From: Pirellulaceae bacterium
GTDB lineage: Bacteria > Planctomycetota > Planctomycetia > Pirellulales > Thermoguttaceae
Direction of reading: 5' to 3'
DNA length: 42,028 nucleotides
Assembly: GCA_012744395.1 (NCBI GenBank)
Contig: JAAYCB010000118.1
Coordinates: 1 to 42,028, forward strand
Positions 18,301 through 25,879 of the stretch are shown here, one piece after another (position 1 is the stretch's first letter; every line of letters starts with the position of its first letter). The notes under the pieces are model-generated. The model had not been told where the DNA came from. It made no database searches and worked only from the letters and a program-made list of their open reading frames with translations. Position numbers and translations under genes: made by a program.

Positions 18301-19942
18301 CTATCCCACGCTGGCCGATCTGTGCGGTTTGCCGCTCGCTTCGTCGCTCGACGGTGTCAGTCTGCGGCCGCTCCTGGAGGACCCCGGGGCCGCGTGGGAC
18401 CGGCCGGCATTGACGAACTTCCGCGACGCCAACGCCGTCCGCCATGGCCCCTGGCGATACATCCGCTACGGCGACGGCTCCGAGGAACTGTACGACCGCC
18501 AGGCGGATCCGAACGAATGGACGAACCTGGCGGGGGATCCCGCGCACCAGGCGATCAAGGCCCAACTGGCCGCGATGCTGCCCGCAAAGGCCGCCCTGGA
18601 GGCGCCCAAGCGCGTGTATTCTCCCCTGCACTGGGCGGCCGCTGAAACGGAAACGGCAACCAGGCCGGCGGCCGCTGGCGAGCGCGTATTCTACACGCCG
18701 TTCGATCGGGCCACGGGGCGCGAGCTGTGGGCGGTCGGCGGCCAGACGAGTCCCGTCCTGGTGGCGGACATCCATCCCGGAGAGGGCTCTTCCAGCCCCG
18801 CCCAGCTTGTCGATGGCGACGGGACGTTGTTCTTCACGGCCAATGACGGGGTCCATGGGACCGAGTTGTGGCGGAGCGACGGGACGGAAGCGGGCACCTG
18901 GCTGATCAAGGACATCCGCGCCGGCGCGGAGTCATCGGCGATTCACGACTTGATCTTCGCCGGCGGCCGGCTGTTCTTCAGCGCCGACGACGGGGTTCAT
19001 GGCAGCGAACTCTGGTCGAGCGATGGCACGGAGGAGGGAACCGTGATCGTCCGCGATATTTCGGCCGGGTCGCAAGGCGCGCATCCCACCGGCCTGACGG
19101 CGGCCGGGGCCGACGTGTTCTTCCGGGCGTACCACCCCGACTACGGCGCCGAACTCTGGAAGACCGACGGGACGGAAGCGGGGACCGGGCTGGTCGCCGA
19201 TCTCCTGCCGGGGAGGGGAAGCTCGATCCCTGGCCAGCTGGCCGCTGCGCCCGGCGGCGACGGCGTCTTCTTCGCCGCCTCGGACGGCATGCACGGCCGC
19301 GAACTCTGGTACACCGCGGGCGACGAGGAGAGCACGCGGCTGGTCCTGGACATTCAGCCGGGCAGGGGCGATTCCGAACCCGACCAACTCGTCTCCACCG
19401 GCGAGCTGCTGTTCTTCGTGGCCGGCGACGGCGCGGCGGGCCGCGAACTGTGGCGGAGCGATGGGACGGAAGCGGGTACCCGGCTGGTGGCCGACATCGT
19501 CGCCGGGCCCGGCTCGGCTCAAATCGGCGAACTGACGGCGATTGGCTCGCGGGTCGTGTTCCGCGCCGTCGAACCGGCCAGCGGAAGCGAGCCCTGGCTG
19601 AGTGACGGAACCGCGGAAGGGACGCGGATGATTCTGGACGTTCGGCCCGGCCCCGGCGGATCGAATCCGGCGGGGTTCACGCTGGCGGGAGACAGACTCT
19701 ATTTCGCGGCCGATGACGGGCTTTTCGGGCGGGAACCCTGGATCGCCGGAGCGGACCTCGATGGCGCCGCCCTCGCGGCTGACATCTACCCGGCGGCGGG
19801 AACGTCCGATCCGCGCGGCCTGGTAGTGCTCGGCGATACGCTCTTCGTCGTTGCGACGGACGGATCGGCCGGCTATCGGCTCTGGCGAATCGATGCCGCC
19901 GGTGCCGGCCCCGCGAGGGACCGGGCTACCCCGGCGGAGTGA
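15344..19942 (+). CDS. LEPR-XLL surface protein with Asp/Gly repeats, sulfatase and ELWxxDGT repeats
   Basis: A 1532-residue mosaic. The basic N-terminus leads to Leu-Glu-Ser-Leu-Glu-Asn-Arg-Leu-Leu-Leu at about 43-52, a LEPR-XLL motif typical of large planctomycete surface proteins. Residues about 55-655 hold some eleven diverged copies of a 46-48-residue Asp/Gly-rich repeat. A sulfatase domain (about 660-1090) begins with Asn-Val-Leu-Phe-Ile-Ala-Ile-Asp-Asp, which holds metal-binding Asp residues, and carries the formylglycine motif Cys-Asn-Pro-Ser-Arg with Cys712; it is closest in look to iduronate-2-sulfatase-like enzymes. The end (about 1110-1525) is made of about eight ELWxxDGT units. 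Likely an exported enzyme that removes sulfate from polysaccharides. Start: GTG at 15344, or TTG at 15374, which has a better GAAGAGG site. The 3' end overlaps the opposite gene by 17 bases. Confidence 0.85.
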   Translation: MSAPSSKRLALRKDRSGQRRFWRNARQFLAAKSPRVRRRRLALESLENRLLLAGDAINIAMSLSGTPGDDTFAFSPGEEEGTWRVTFNGEMTEYRAASISVSFHGGEGRDTARLVGSRDAEEVELGPGWGSLVSGSCLVSLSGVEAISVDGGGGDDSARLRDSHGDDVFTAGRAAARLSGDGFDNTVSSILNVWAYAKAGGKDTAYLHDSPEGRERFSSGPGWGKMLGDDYGVRTYSFQRVYAYATPGGGDVATLNDAPGSRDKVVIQPKVAKFNGCGGARRLFGFSSIRVNATPGDNDLVKVYDDPKADETLTADLSQAVLAGGRQTVDVRGASDVRVYSAPDSGDQAVLHGNPEKSNVCVMSPERVKIASRGQKVQAHAFQRVDVHAGASGQDQVTFHGDPDKPDVFTASRGSARLRGKGYDLRAEGFRDAAAYGGKGDKARLHADPLEKEYFEADPKVGILRGEDYQLYVRNFTHVNAYATSGSDDTAVFYDAANSFDKFTGTPEVSGLEGAGYVRKAVGFRYVHAYADPEDQDLAELSGSTGDDVFVATSEYGKLSGEGYQIRAVAFHEVLADASSGNDEALLYDSDGVDHIQAYPALAAIAHEGVPRSFRYVATGFDRVGLYSSNDDDIKDVAPGAAEWIAGKPEAAALEQAGEAIERPNVLFIAIDDLNDWIGPLGGYPGVKTPNLDRLAARATTFSQAYCPAPLCNPSRTGLLTGYYPTSSGIYKNHEDWRVALPEAVTLPELFKQNGYHTVGGGKIFHWNDRALWHEYFPSVVESGPGADVQQDDDNSAGTMSWGAIDGPDEEMNDDRVTSWAADYLRQEHDAPFFLACGIFRPHLPWNVPASYFEQYPLEEIVLPEVLAGDLDDVPAAGQFLADPGGFHAAILNSGNWAKAVQAYLACISFVDAQVGRLLDAVDASPAAGNTVIALWSDHGIHLGEKEHWHKSTLWEESGRAPLIIAAPGVTEPGSVCDTPVDLVNTYPTLADLCGLPLASSLDGVSLRPLLEDPGAAWDRPALTNFRDANAVRHGPWRYIRYGDGSEELYDRQADPNEWTNLAGDPAHQAIKAQLAAMLPAKAALEAPKRVYSPLHWAAAETETATRPAAAGERVFYTPFDRATGRELWAVGGQTSPVLVADIHPGEGSSSPAQLVDGDGTLFFTANDGVHGTELWRSDGTEAGTWLIKDIRAGAESSAIHDLIFAGGRLFFSADDGVHGSELWSSDGTEEGTVIVRDISAGSQGAHPTGLTAAGADVFFRAYHPDYGAELWKTDGTEAGTGLVADLLPGRGSSIPGQLAAAPGGDGVFFAASDGMHGRELWYTAGDEESTRLVLDIQPGRGDSEPDQLVSTGELLFFVAGDGAAGRELWRSDGTEAGTRLVADIVAGPGSAQIGELTAIGSRVVFRAVEPASGSEPWLSDGTAEGTRMILDVRPGPGGSNPAGFTLAGDRLYFAADDGLFGREPWIAGADLDGAALAADIYPAAGTSDPRGLVVLGDTLFVVATDGSAGYRLWRIDAAGAGPARDRATPAE
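15510..17310 (+). repeat. Protein-coding repeats, 46-48 residues, about eleven copies
   Basis: Each unit starts with Ala-x-Leu-x-Asp-Ser/Asp-Pro, has a short Gly/Asp turn, Gly-x-Gly-Tyr in the middle and ends with Phe-x-x-Val-x-Ala-Tyr-Ala-x-x-Gly-Gly-x-Asp. The copies are strongly diverged in DNA, so the array is old. The same unit makes up most of the protein encoded at 19926-22517. Confidence 0.7.
18675..19920 (+). repeat. ELWxxDGT repeat region, about eight copies
   Basis: Units of about 50 residues with Gly-x-Glu-Leu-Trp-x-x-Asp-Gly-Thr-Glu-x-Gly-Thr, then Leu-Val-x-Asp-Ile-x-x-Gly and a Leu-Phe-Phe-x-Ala-x-Asp-Gly strand. This matches the known ELWxxDGT repeat family of surface proteins; a propeller fold is likely but inferred. 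Confidence 0.8.
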
Positions 19943-22517
19943 TCCATCCTCCGTACTTCAGTAGCTTGAAGTGGAAGGTCTCCAGCCGCTCGGTGTCCAC
20001 GCCGCCGTTCTGCGAATAGGCCTCCACGGTGGAGAACCCGTAGACCTGATGGCTACGGCCCGCGCTGCGGACCTGGGCGACGCCGTAGCCGGCATACAAC
20101 TCGTCGTTGCCCGGCCGGAGCGGAATCAGCGGCGAGGAGAGCGGCACGATCTGGCTGGTGCCGTCGTCGTTGTTCAGCTTCACCTGCCCGTCGCCGAGGT
20201 ACTCGTCCTTTCCGGGCGCGTCGTAGAGCCGCGCCAGGTCGTTCCCGCCCATCCCCTGGACGACGACCTCGGTGAAAAATTTCGCCCGGACGAAATACCC
20301 CACGCCGTTGAGCTTGCCAAACTCCGAGGTGCCGACGTACGTGTCGTTGCCGGCCGAACCGTAGAGGACCGCGGTATCGCTGCCGCCGGCGCGGGCGTAG
20401 GCGTGAACCTCGGCGAACGCCCGGGCAACCAGTTGAAAGCCTCTTCCCTTGAGAGTCGCCTGGGTCGGGGTGGCCGTGAAGACATCGTCGCCGGGCGAGT
20501 CGTTCAGTTCCGCCGTGTCCGTTCCGCCATCGCCGGCGATAGCCAGCGCCGTGTTGAAACGAACCGCCTGGGTGACCATCCCATCCGTGGTCAGCGTTGC
20601 CGCGACGGGATCGGCGAGGAAGGCATCATCGCCGGCGGTGCCCCGCAGCGTCGCGACGTCGTTGCCTCCCGTCTTGGCATAGGCTTCGACCCGCCCGAAG
20701 AATTTCGCGCGGCTGGAGGTTTCGCCGGTGATCATCCGGGCGAAGCCGGCCGCGTGATCGCTCACGAACGTATCATCGCTGGAGGACCCGTTCAGCCTCG
20801 CCAGGTCATTGCCTCCCGCCTTGGCGTAGGCGTGCACCTGGCCAAAGCCCTTGACGCGATTGAAGTATCCGTCGCCGGATAGTCTCGCCCACTCGGGCCA
20901 ACTGACGAACTCGTCGTCGCCGGCGGAGTCGAAGAGGCTGGCAATGTCCGTGCCGCCGGAATTGGCGTAGCCGTGGACCTCCGCGAAGCCCTTGGCGTGA
21001 TAGCGGAAGCCGGCGCCGGAGAACACGACCTCGCCGGGCAGGGCCTCCAGGGTGTCGTCGCCCGGAGAATCGTAGAGGCTCGCCACGTCGATGCCGCCGT
21101 GGCTGGATTCCGCGGCCACGGATTCAAACCGCAAAGCCGTGCTGGCGAAGCCGGGGCCGGCCATCGTGGCTTCCGTGGGCGTGGCGGAAAACGTGTCGTT
21201 GCCGGCGGAATCTTCGAAGATTGCCGTGTCGTTGCCGCTGGAGGCGTAGCCGAACACCCGCGCGAAGTTCTCCGCGCGGCGCTCCCATCCTTCGCCGGAG
21301 AACCAGGCGGCCGCCGGCGTGGCGAAGAACGTGTCGTCGCCGGCCGAATCGTAGAGATGGGCCTCGTCATTTCCGCCGCTCGCATGGCCGGTTACGTGTT
21401 CGAACAGCTTCGCCCGGGTGAAGTAGCCGTCGCCCGACATCCGCGCGAAGTCTTCCCGGGCGACGAAGGTGTCGTCGCCCATCGAATCGTAGAGGTCGGC
21501 CGTGTCGCGGCCCCCGTTCACCGCGTAGGCGTGCACTTCGTCAAACGCGCGGACTTCGTTGTAGCTCTGCGCGGTCCTCAGGCCGGAGACGGCGGCCCGG
21601 CCGACGAACTGGTCGTCGCCGCTGGAGTCGTAGAGACTGGCCACGTCGTATCCCCCGGCGGCCGCTTCCGCGTAGACTTCACGGAACCCGAGGGCCTGGC
21701 TGGAGAACGAGGCGCCGCGGAGCGTGACCTCCGTTGGCGTCGCCGTCAGGACGTCGTTGTCGGGACTGTCATGAAGCTCGGCGACATCGAAGCCGCCCCC
21801 GCTGTGGACGATGATCTCTTCGGTTTTCGTGACGGTTGCCGCGTAATCGGTTCCCGCCAGGTCCAGCCGGCCGGGCTGGAAGACGGCGTTGTCGTTGCCG
21901 ACTCCGGTGCGCAGTTCCAGGCGATCCCATCCGGAACCGCCGTCGAGCGTCAGCGAGGCGATGGCGTCGGAGGCAAGTTCATAATTGACTTTGTTGACGG
22001 CCAACTGGTAGGTGCTCGCGGTCCAATCGAACTTGTAGACGTCGTCGCCCGCCGTCCCGTGGACGAGCAGACTCGAGGTCGAGTCGTCAACCAGGTTGGC
22101 CAGCCAGAGATCGGTCCCCGCCGTGGTGCCGGTCAACGTGACGAAATACGTCTCGTTCTCGGCGACATGCCAGTCGATGCGGGGACTCCCACCGGTCAGC
22201 GGATCGTAGTTGGCGTCGTAGAGTTCCACAGTCCCGCCCGCGGTCTCCAATTCGGCGGTGAGAATCCCGGCATGACGGGTGGTGAGTTGGTAGGTTTGGT
22301 CGCCGGTGCTTAGCTCGCGGTAGTCGACGTAACCGAGATCGGTCGTGTCTGAGGGCGCCGCGGCGCTGACCGCGAACAGGGACGAACCGCCTACGGAAAG
22401 CAATGCCCGCTGTTCCATTTGCTCGAAGCGCACGCGTCGAAATCCCTGTCCTTCGGGGGCTCGGCCGCCTCCGCCAAGGGCCTTCTTCTTGCCTCCAAAC
22501 AGTTTTTTCCATCCCAT
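19926..22517 (-). CDS. LEPR-XLL surface protein made of Asp/Gly-rich repeats
   Basis: 863 residues; GGGAG eight bases before the ATG. The N-terminus is basic and glycine-rich, followed at about 31-43 by Phe-Glu-Gln-Met-Glu-Gln-Arg-Ala-Leu-Leu-Ser, a LEPR-XLL variant. Residues about 60-185 are beta-rich, resembling a pre-peptidase-like or jelly-roll domain. Residues about 200-800 hold about twelve copies of the repeat seen in the sulfatase gene, here better conserved: Leu-Tyr-Asp-Ser-x-Gly-Asp-Asp-x-Phe, Gly-x-Gly-Tyr/Phe, and a closing Ala-Tyr-Ala-x-x-Gly-Gly-x-Asp. No enzyme domain is present. The Asp/Gly pattern suggests a metal-binding beta-solenoid, which is an inference. It is convergent with the sulfatase gene and overlaps it by 17 bases, so the two genes probably arose from one another. 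Likely a surface or extracellular-matrix structural protein. Confidence 0.8.
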   Translation of the reverse strand: MGWKKLFGGKKKALGGGGRAPEGQGFRRVRFEQMEQRALLSVGGSSLFAVSAAAPSDTTDLGYVDYRELSTGDQTYQLTTRHAGILTAELETAGGTVELYDANYDPLTGGSPRIDWHVAENETYFVTLTGTTAGTDLWLANLVDDSTSSLLVHGTAGDDVYKFDWTASTYQLAVNKVNYELASDAIASLTLDGGSGWDRLELRTGVGNDNAVFQPGRLDLAGTDYAATVTKTEEIIVHSGGGFDVAELHDSPDNDVLTATPTEVTLRGASFSSQALGFREVYAEAAAGGYDVASLYDSSGDDQFVGRAAVSGLRTAQSYNEVRAFDEVHAYAVNGGRDTADLYDSMGDDTFVAREDFARMSGDGYFTRAKLFEHVTGHASGGNDEAHLYDSAGDDTFFATPAAAWFSGEGWERRAENFARVFGYASSGNDTAIFEDSAGNDTFSATPTEATMAGPGFASTALRFESVAAESSHGGIDVASLYDSPGDDTLEALPGEVVFSGAGFRYHAKGFAEVHGYANSGGTDIASLFDSAGDDEFVSWPEWARLSGDGYFNRVKGFGQVHAYAKAGGNDLARLNGSSSDDTFVSDHAAGFARMITGETSSRAKFFGRVEAYAKTGGNDVATLRGTAGDDAFLADPVAATLTTDGMVTQAVRFNTALAIAGDGGTDTAELNDSPGDDVFTATPTQATLKGRGFQLVARAFAEVHAYARAGGSDTAVLYGSAGNDTYVGTSEFGKLNGVGYFVRAKFFTEVVVQGMGGNDLARLYDAPGKDEYLGDGQVKLNNDDGTSQIVPLSSPLIPLRPGNDELYAGYGVAQVRSAGRSHQVYGFSTVEAYSQNGGVDTERLETFHFKLLKYGGWITPPG
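20040..21950 (-). repeat. Protein-coding repeats, about 46 residues, about twelve copies
   Basis: Regular array with the spacing of about 46 codons between successive Leu-Tyr-Asp-Ser-x-Gly-Asp-Asp motifs. Better conserved than the array at 15510-17310, but still diverged in DNA sequence. Confidence 0.75.
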
Positions 22518-23135
22518 GACTCAGACTCCCGATTCTCCCAGGGTGGCCTGGACTGTTCTCTAGCTCGCGCGCCGGAAGTGACTCTCGATCGGCCGCCCGC
22601 CGGCAAGATCGCGTCGCCGCGGGAGGCGCGCAGAAGCCGTCCCTTGTCTCTATGTAATGGTTACGGCAAGTTGACGGGCAAAACTTTCCCTAAAACCGGT
22701 ATAAACACAACAATGCCCCGTCCGACGAGGGGGTTCCCGCTGGTTGCGGGAATTGCGGCGGCTTTCGCGCCGGCTCTTGCACCCTCCTGAAAGTCGTCAA
22801 AATCGCTTCTCATTCCCTCAAGTGCGAGCCAGGACTACCCAAAGGGGCTATGCAGTTTTTTCGCGGAGTGTAGGATTAACAAAGACCACGTATCGGGACG
22901 GTTGCCGGATGCCGCTGCGGGCGGCCGTCTGTGGAAGAGGTGGTTGGCGGCTTGGCGGTGTCTCTTCAAGCAAGGTTCCACGTTCGATTCCCGATCGGCA
23001 AGAGGGGACACGCCGGGCCCTTGGCGGGCGGCGCCCGACCGAGGGAGTGTGGGCCTGGAACCTCGAATTTTGGACTTGTCTCTGTTCGGTGCGTCTGCCT
23101 GGTTCTATCTCGATTCAATCCGGGAGAGATATCTC
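22518..23135. promoter_or_regulatory. Divergent intergenic region
   Basis: About 620 bases between two divergent genes. The part at 22640-22720 is AT-richer and suited to promoters. The frame of the DUF1573 gene stays open upstream to 22902, but that extension has no signal or domain and ends in a clear new start at 23136. I see no other gene or RNA structure here. Confidence 0.45.
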
Positions 23136-24122
23136 ATGAAAGCTGGAACGATGATTGCGATGGCGATCCTGGTGGTCGTCTTGCCCGCGGAAGCGTTCGG
23201 CCAGAAATGGGCTGTCGACATGTTTGAATCGACGAGCCATGACTTCGGCTGCGTGGCCCGCGGGGCCAAGGCCGAGTACGAGTTTGTCCTGAAGAACCCG
23301 TTCATGGACGACGTGCAGATCAGCGGTGCCTACGCCAGCTGTGGCTGCACGAGCGTGGAGGTCACCAAACCGGCTTTGAAGACCTATGAGAGCGGTTCGA
23401 TCCTCGCGAGGCTGAACACCGATCGGTTCGTAGGTCAACGCGGGGCCACGATTACGGTCCATTTCAATCGTCCGCAACGGGCAACGGTTCGCCTGAAGGT
23501 CTCCGGCACGATCCACAACGATCTCGTCGTCAGCCCGTCGAGTGCGGACCTGGGGACCGTGGAGGAGGGCGTCGGCGCCGAGCGCAGGATCTCCGTGCGT
23601 TACGCGGGCGCTCGGGAACTTCAGATCGTCGACGTCAAGAGCGCCAATCCCCACGTTTCCGCGCGGATCATGCCGTCCGCAGGCGTCCACCAGGCGAGTT
23701 GCGAGGTGGTTGTCCAACTGGACGAGAAAGCGCCGCCGGGCTATCTCAAGGACAACCTGCTGCTGGTGACGACGAACCAGCAGTTGCGCCAGATTCCCGT
23801 GATGGTCGAGGCCCGAATCCTGCCGGAGGTGACGGTCACGCCCGACGCGCTCTTCCTGGGCGTCCTGAAGCCCGGGCAGAAGGTGACGAGGAACGTTGTC
23901 GTGCGCGGGAACAAGCCCTTCCTGATCCAGTCGATCACCGCGGATCGAGACGGCATCGAGTTCGACACGGCCGGCGCGGGCACGCCGCGGCCGATTCACC
24001 TCGTGCCGGTGACGATCACGGCGGACGCCGCGCCCGGAGCCATGGTTCACAGGGCGACGATCCGGACGGACCTGTCGTCGCGGGGGCCGGAGTTGAACAG
24101 CTATGCGGTCGTCGAGCCGTAA
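23136..24122 (+). CDS. Secreted DUF1573 protein
   Basis: 328 residues; GGGAGAG eight bases before the ATG, followed by a clean signal peptide ending at Phe-Gly-Gln (about residue 25). The N-terminal part of the mature protein is a DUF1573 domain: a Gly-x-Val-x-Arg-Gly strand leads to Phe-x-x-Lys-Asn and the marker Cys-Gly-Cys-Thr. Two further Ig-like beta-sandwich repeats follow (about 130-225 and 230-325). DUF1573 proteins are frequent in planctomycetes and Bacteroidetes and are exported; their function is not established. The gene stands alone, and a hairpin separates it from the opposite cytochrome gene. Confidence 0.85.
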   Translation: MKAGTMIAMAILVVVLPAEAFGQKWAVDMFESTSHDFGCVARGAKAEYEFVLKNPFMDDVQISGAYASCGCTSVEVTKPALKTYESGSILARLNTDRFVGQRGATITVHFNRPQRATVRLKVSGTIHNDLVVSPSSADLGTVEEGVGAERRISVRYAGARELQIVDVKSANPHVSARIMPSAGVHQASCEVVVQLDEKAPPGYLKDNLLLVTTNQQLRQIPVMVEARILPEVTVTPDALFLGVLKPGQKVTRNVVVRGNKPFLIQSITADRDGIEFDTAGAGTPRPIHLVPVTITADAAPGAMVHRATIRTDLSSRGPELNSYAVVEP

Positions 24123-24141
24123 GGCTCGCGGTCTGGCTGGC

Positions 24142-24158
24142 CGGCGTTCCGCGCCGGG
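24142..24158. terminator. Hairpin between convergent genes
   Basis: CCGGCG at 24142-24147 pairs with CGCCGG at 24153-24158 across TTCCG, in the 39-base gap between the stops at 24122 and 24162. Symmetric, so it could act for both genes; no T-run. Confidence 0.45.
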
Positions 24159-24161
24159 AGG

Positions 24162-24590
24162 TCAGTTCGGCGTCTCTCCCTTTTCCGCCGCCGATGCTCC
24201 GCCCGGCAGCTTGCCCTGCTGGATCAACTGGCCGAACGTCGGCGAGTTCTTGTCTTGGGCGTTGGCAGGCAGCTTCTCGACCTTGGCCAGCGCGCTGTGG
24301 ATCTTGTCCTTGTTGGCCTTGTCGGTCTTGTTGTCGAGCAGTTTCGCCAACTCGACCCCGTACGGATTCCGGTCCTTCTTGCTCTTGCCGACGTGGCAGA
24401 CGAAGCATTTCGCCTCTTCGACGAGCCTGGCGAAATCCTGGTCCTTCCTCTCCTTGCCCTCCTTCTTCACGTACTTGGCCGTGAACTCGTCGGCGAACGG
24501 TTTGATCGCGTGGGCGGGGCCGGCGGCCGGACCTGCCGTCAGGAGAAGGGCCAGAAGCCCCAAGCACCCGGTCAGCAATGCTCTCTTCAT
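24162..24590 (-). CDS. Small exported cytochrome c-like protein
   Basis: 142 residues from the ATG at 24590, which has AAGGA eight bases upstream; the frame is open further upstream but the signal peptide (about 1-28, ending Ala-His-Ala) fixes this start. The mature protein carries one heme-attachment motif, Cys-Phe-Val-Cys-His, at about 59-63, in a very lysine-rich context. Only one motif and no obvious distal methionine loop can be seen, so heme binding is probable but the electron-transfer partner is unknown. The C-terminal region with Pro-Thr-Phe-Gly-Gln-Leu-Ile-Gln resembles small planctomycete c-type cytochrome domains. Last gene of a six-gene minus-strand run. Confidence 0.75.
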   Translation of the reverse strand: MKRALLTGCLGLLALLLTAGPAAGPAHAIKPFADEFTAKYVKKEGKERKDQDFARLVEEAKCFVCHVGKSKKDRNPYGVELAKLLDNKTDKANKDKIHSALAKVEKLPANAQDKNSPTFGQLIQQGKLPGGASAAEKGETPN

Positions 24591-24738
24591 GCGTTTCGTT
24601 CCTTCGTTTCTCTCCAGCGGAATGATCGCTCGCGGCCACCAGGCGGACAACACCTGATTAGGCCGCATCGGCCCGCCCCTGTCAACCGCCACGGCGCCAG
24701 GCGGCCGCCGCTCCGCCGCTCCCGCGGCCGCCGTCGCG

Positions 24739-25398
24739 TCAGCTCGTTCGCAGCCTTCCATTCCGGTCGGCCTGCCAGAGGCGGCCGGTGTCGACGTCGA
24801 GGGCGGTCAGCCACCCCTCTCCATAGACATGGGTGTCGATGCACTTGATGTGCCCCGCGTCGAGCACTTCACCGCTCTTCTGGGAAGTATGGCCGCAGAT
24901 GCAGGTCTTGCCCGAGCGGTGCGGCTTGGGCAGCTTCGCGCGCAGAGAATCCCAGCGGAGGACTTCGGCGGGCTGCTTGGCGAGGGGCTTGCGCGGGAGG
25001 TAGGTGGCGTGCACGAAGAAATGCGTGGCCGTCTCGAAATACGGCCGGCACGACCGGAGGAACTCCACGTGCTCCGCGGGAATTCCGGCCGGGTGGTTGA
25101 CGCCATACGACTCCATCGTCGCCAGCCCCCCGAAGCTTAGCCAATTGCCCAGCAGGTACTGGTGGCCTTCGAGAATCGCCAGCAGCATCTCCTCGTGGTT
25201 GCCGAGAATCGGCACGACTTGGGTCTGGCCGCTCAGCTCGATCAGGCGATCGACGACGCGATTGCTCTCCGGGCCGCGATCGATGAAATCGCCCAGCACG
25301 ACAACCAGGTCGTCCACCTGGGGCAGAATCTCCGCCAGAATCGACTCCAGCGCGCGAAAACAGCCATGAATGTCGCCGATCGCGAAAACACGCGTCAT
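24739..25398 (-). CDS. PP-type Ser/Thr protein phosphatase (calcineurin-like metallophosphoesterase)
   Basis: 219 residues, the usual length for bacterial PrpA/PphA-type phosphatases. The dinuclear metal motifs are all present: Gly-Asp-Ile-His-Gly at 8-12, Gly-Asp-Phe-Ile-Asp-Arg-Gly at 36-42, Gly-Asn-His-Glu at 65-68, and later His residues including Cys-Gly-His-Thr. It should remove phosphate from proteins or small phosphoesters in the cytoplasm. The ATG overlaps the stop of the gene upstream by ATGA and has GAGG five bases ahead, so translation is coupled. No partner kinase lies beside it, but the large kinase-fold protein at 7518-13442 is in the same window. Confidence 0.88.
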   Translation of the reverse strand: MTRVFAIGDIHGCFRALESILAEILPQVDDLVVVLGDFIDRGPESNRVVDRLIELSGQTQVVPILGNHEEMLLAILEGHQYLLGNWLSFGGLATMESYGVNHPAGIPAEHVEFLRSCRPYFETATHFFVHATYLPRKPLAKQPAEVLRWDSLRAKLPKPHRSGKTCICGHTSQKSGEVLDAGHIKCIDTHVYGEGWLTALDVDTGRLWQADRNGRLRTS

Positions 25399-25841
25399 GA
25401 TGCCTCAGTCTTGGCCGCAAGAAACGCCGCCAGCCCGCCAGCGTCGTCGGTTCCGAGCCGGATCGTTCTCCGGGCGGTCTTGATCTTCACGCAGTCAAAG
25501 CCCCAGACATTATATGTCATTCCGCGACCGGGCATCCAGTGGACGCCCCAACCATCGAGAAACGTGGTCTTCGCCGGCTCGACCGATTCGATATCGCGGT
25601 AGAGGATCTGGGTCCGCCATACGGGCGGGGGACCGAAGTAGACGCCGAGGCGATCCCCCTCGTCGCGGATCGTCAGCCGCGAGAAGCCCTCGCAGACGAG
25701 CACGACCAGCAGCAGCGCCGCGCCGATCACCACCGCGGCGAGCGCGTCGTCGCCGACGGACCAGATCAGCGGGACCATGCCCGCGGCCGCCACGTATCCC
25801 AGGTATCTCCCCGGCCCTCGCTGTGTGTGTTCGTAGCCCAC
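25395..25841 (-). CDS. Small membrane protein, PH-like domain
   Basis: 148 residues from the GTG at 25841, which has GGAGG at a good distance; another GTG lies four codons upstream. Two membrane helices (about 15-30 and 35-55, Ala/Val/Leu-rich) are followed by a soluble region with alternating strands, including Leu-Gly-Val-Tyr-Phe-Gly-Pro and Trp-Gly-Phe-Asp-Cys-Val-Lys-Ile, and a helical end with Gly-Thr-Asp-Asp-Ala-Gly-Gly-Leu-Ala-Ala-Phe-Leu. This layout is that of bacterial PH-like (YdbS/DUF-type) membrane proteins. Its function is not known. It is coupled to the phosphatase gene by a four-base overlap. Confidence 0.7.
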   Translation of the reverse strand: MGYEHTQRGPGRYLGYVAAAGMVPLIWSVGDDALAAVVIGAALLLVVLVCEGFSRLTIRDEGDRLGVYFGPPPVWRTQILYRDIESVEPAKTTFLDGWGVHWMPGRGMTYNVWGFDCVKIKTARRTIRLGTDDAGGLAAFLAAKTEAS

Positions 25842-25879
25842 GTGCGCCTCCACGCCCGGCTGGCAGTTCGCCCCGCCAG

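Noticed and set aside
15533..18856. Long antisense open frame of about 1100 codons opposite the sulfatase gene
   Set aside because: Shadow of the repeats and sulfatase; no ribosome binding site and no domain.
15510..22517. RTX calcium-binding repeats
   Set aside because: The Asp/Gly content is similar, but the period is 46-48 residues and the RTX nonapeptide is absent.
22970..23010. A tRNA T-arm-like stretch (TTCGATTCCC)
   Set aside because: No matching acceptor, D or anticodon stems could be found around it.
22902..23135. N-terminal extension of the DUF1573 protein
   Set aside because: The ATG at 23136 has a good ribosome binding site and begins a clean signal peptide; the extension would hide it.
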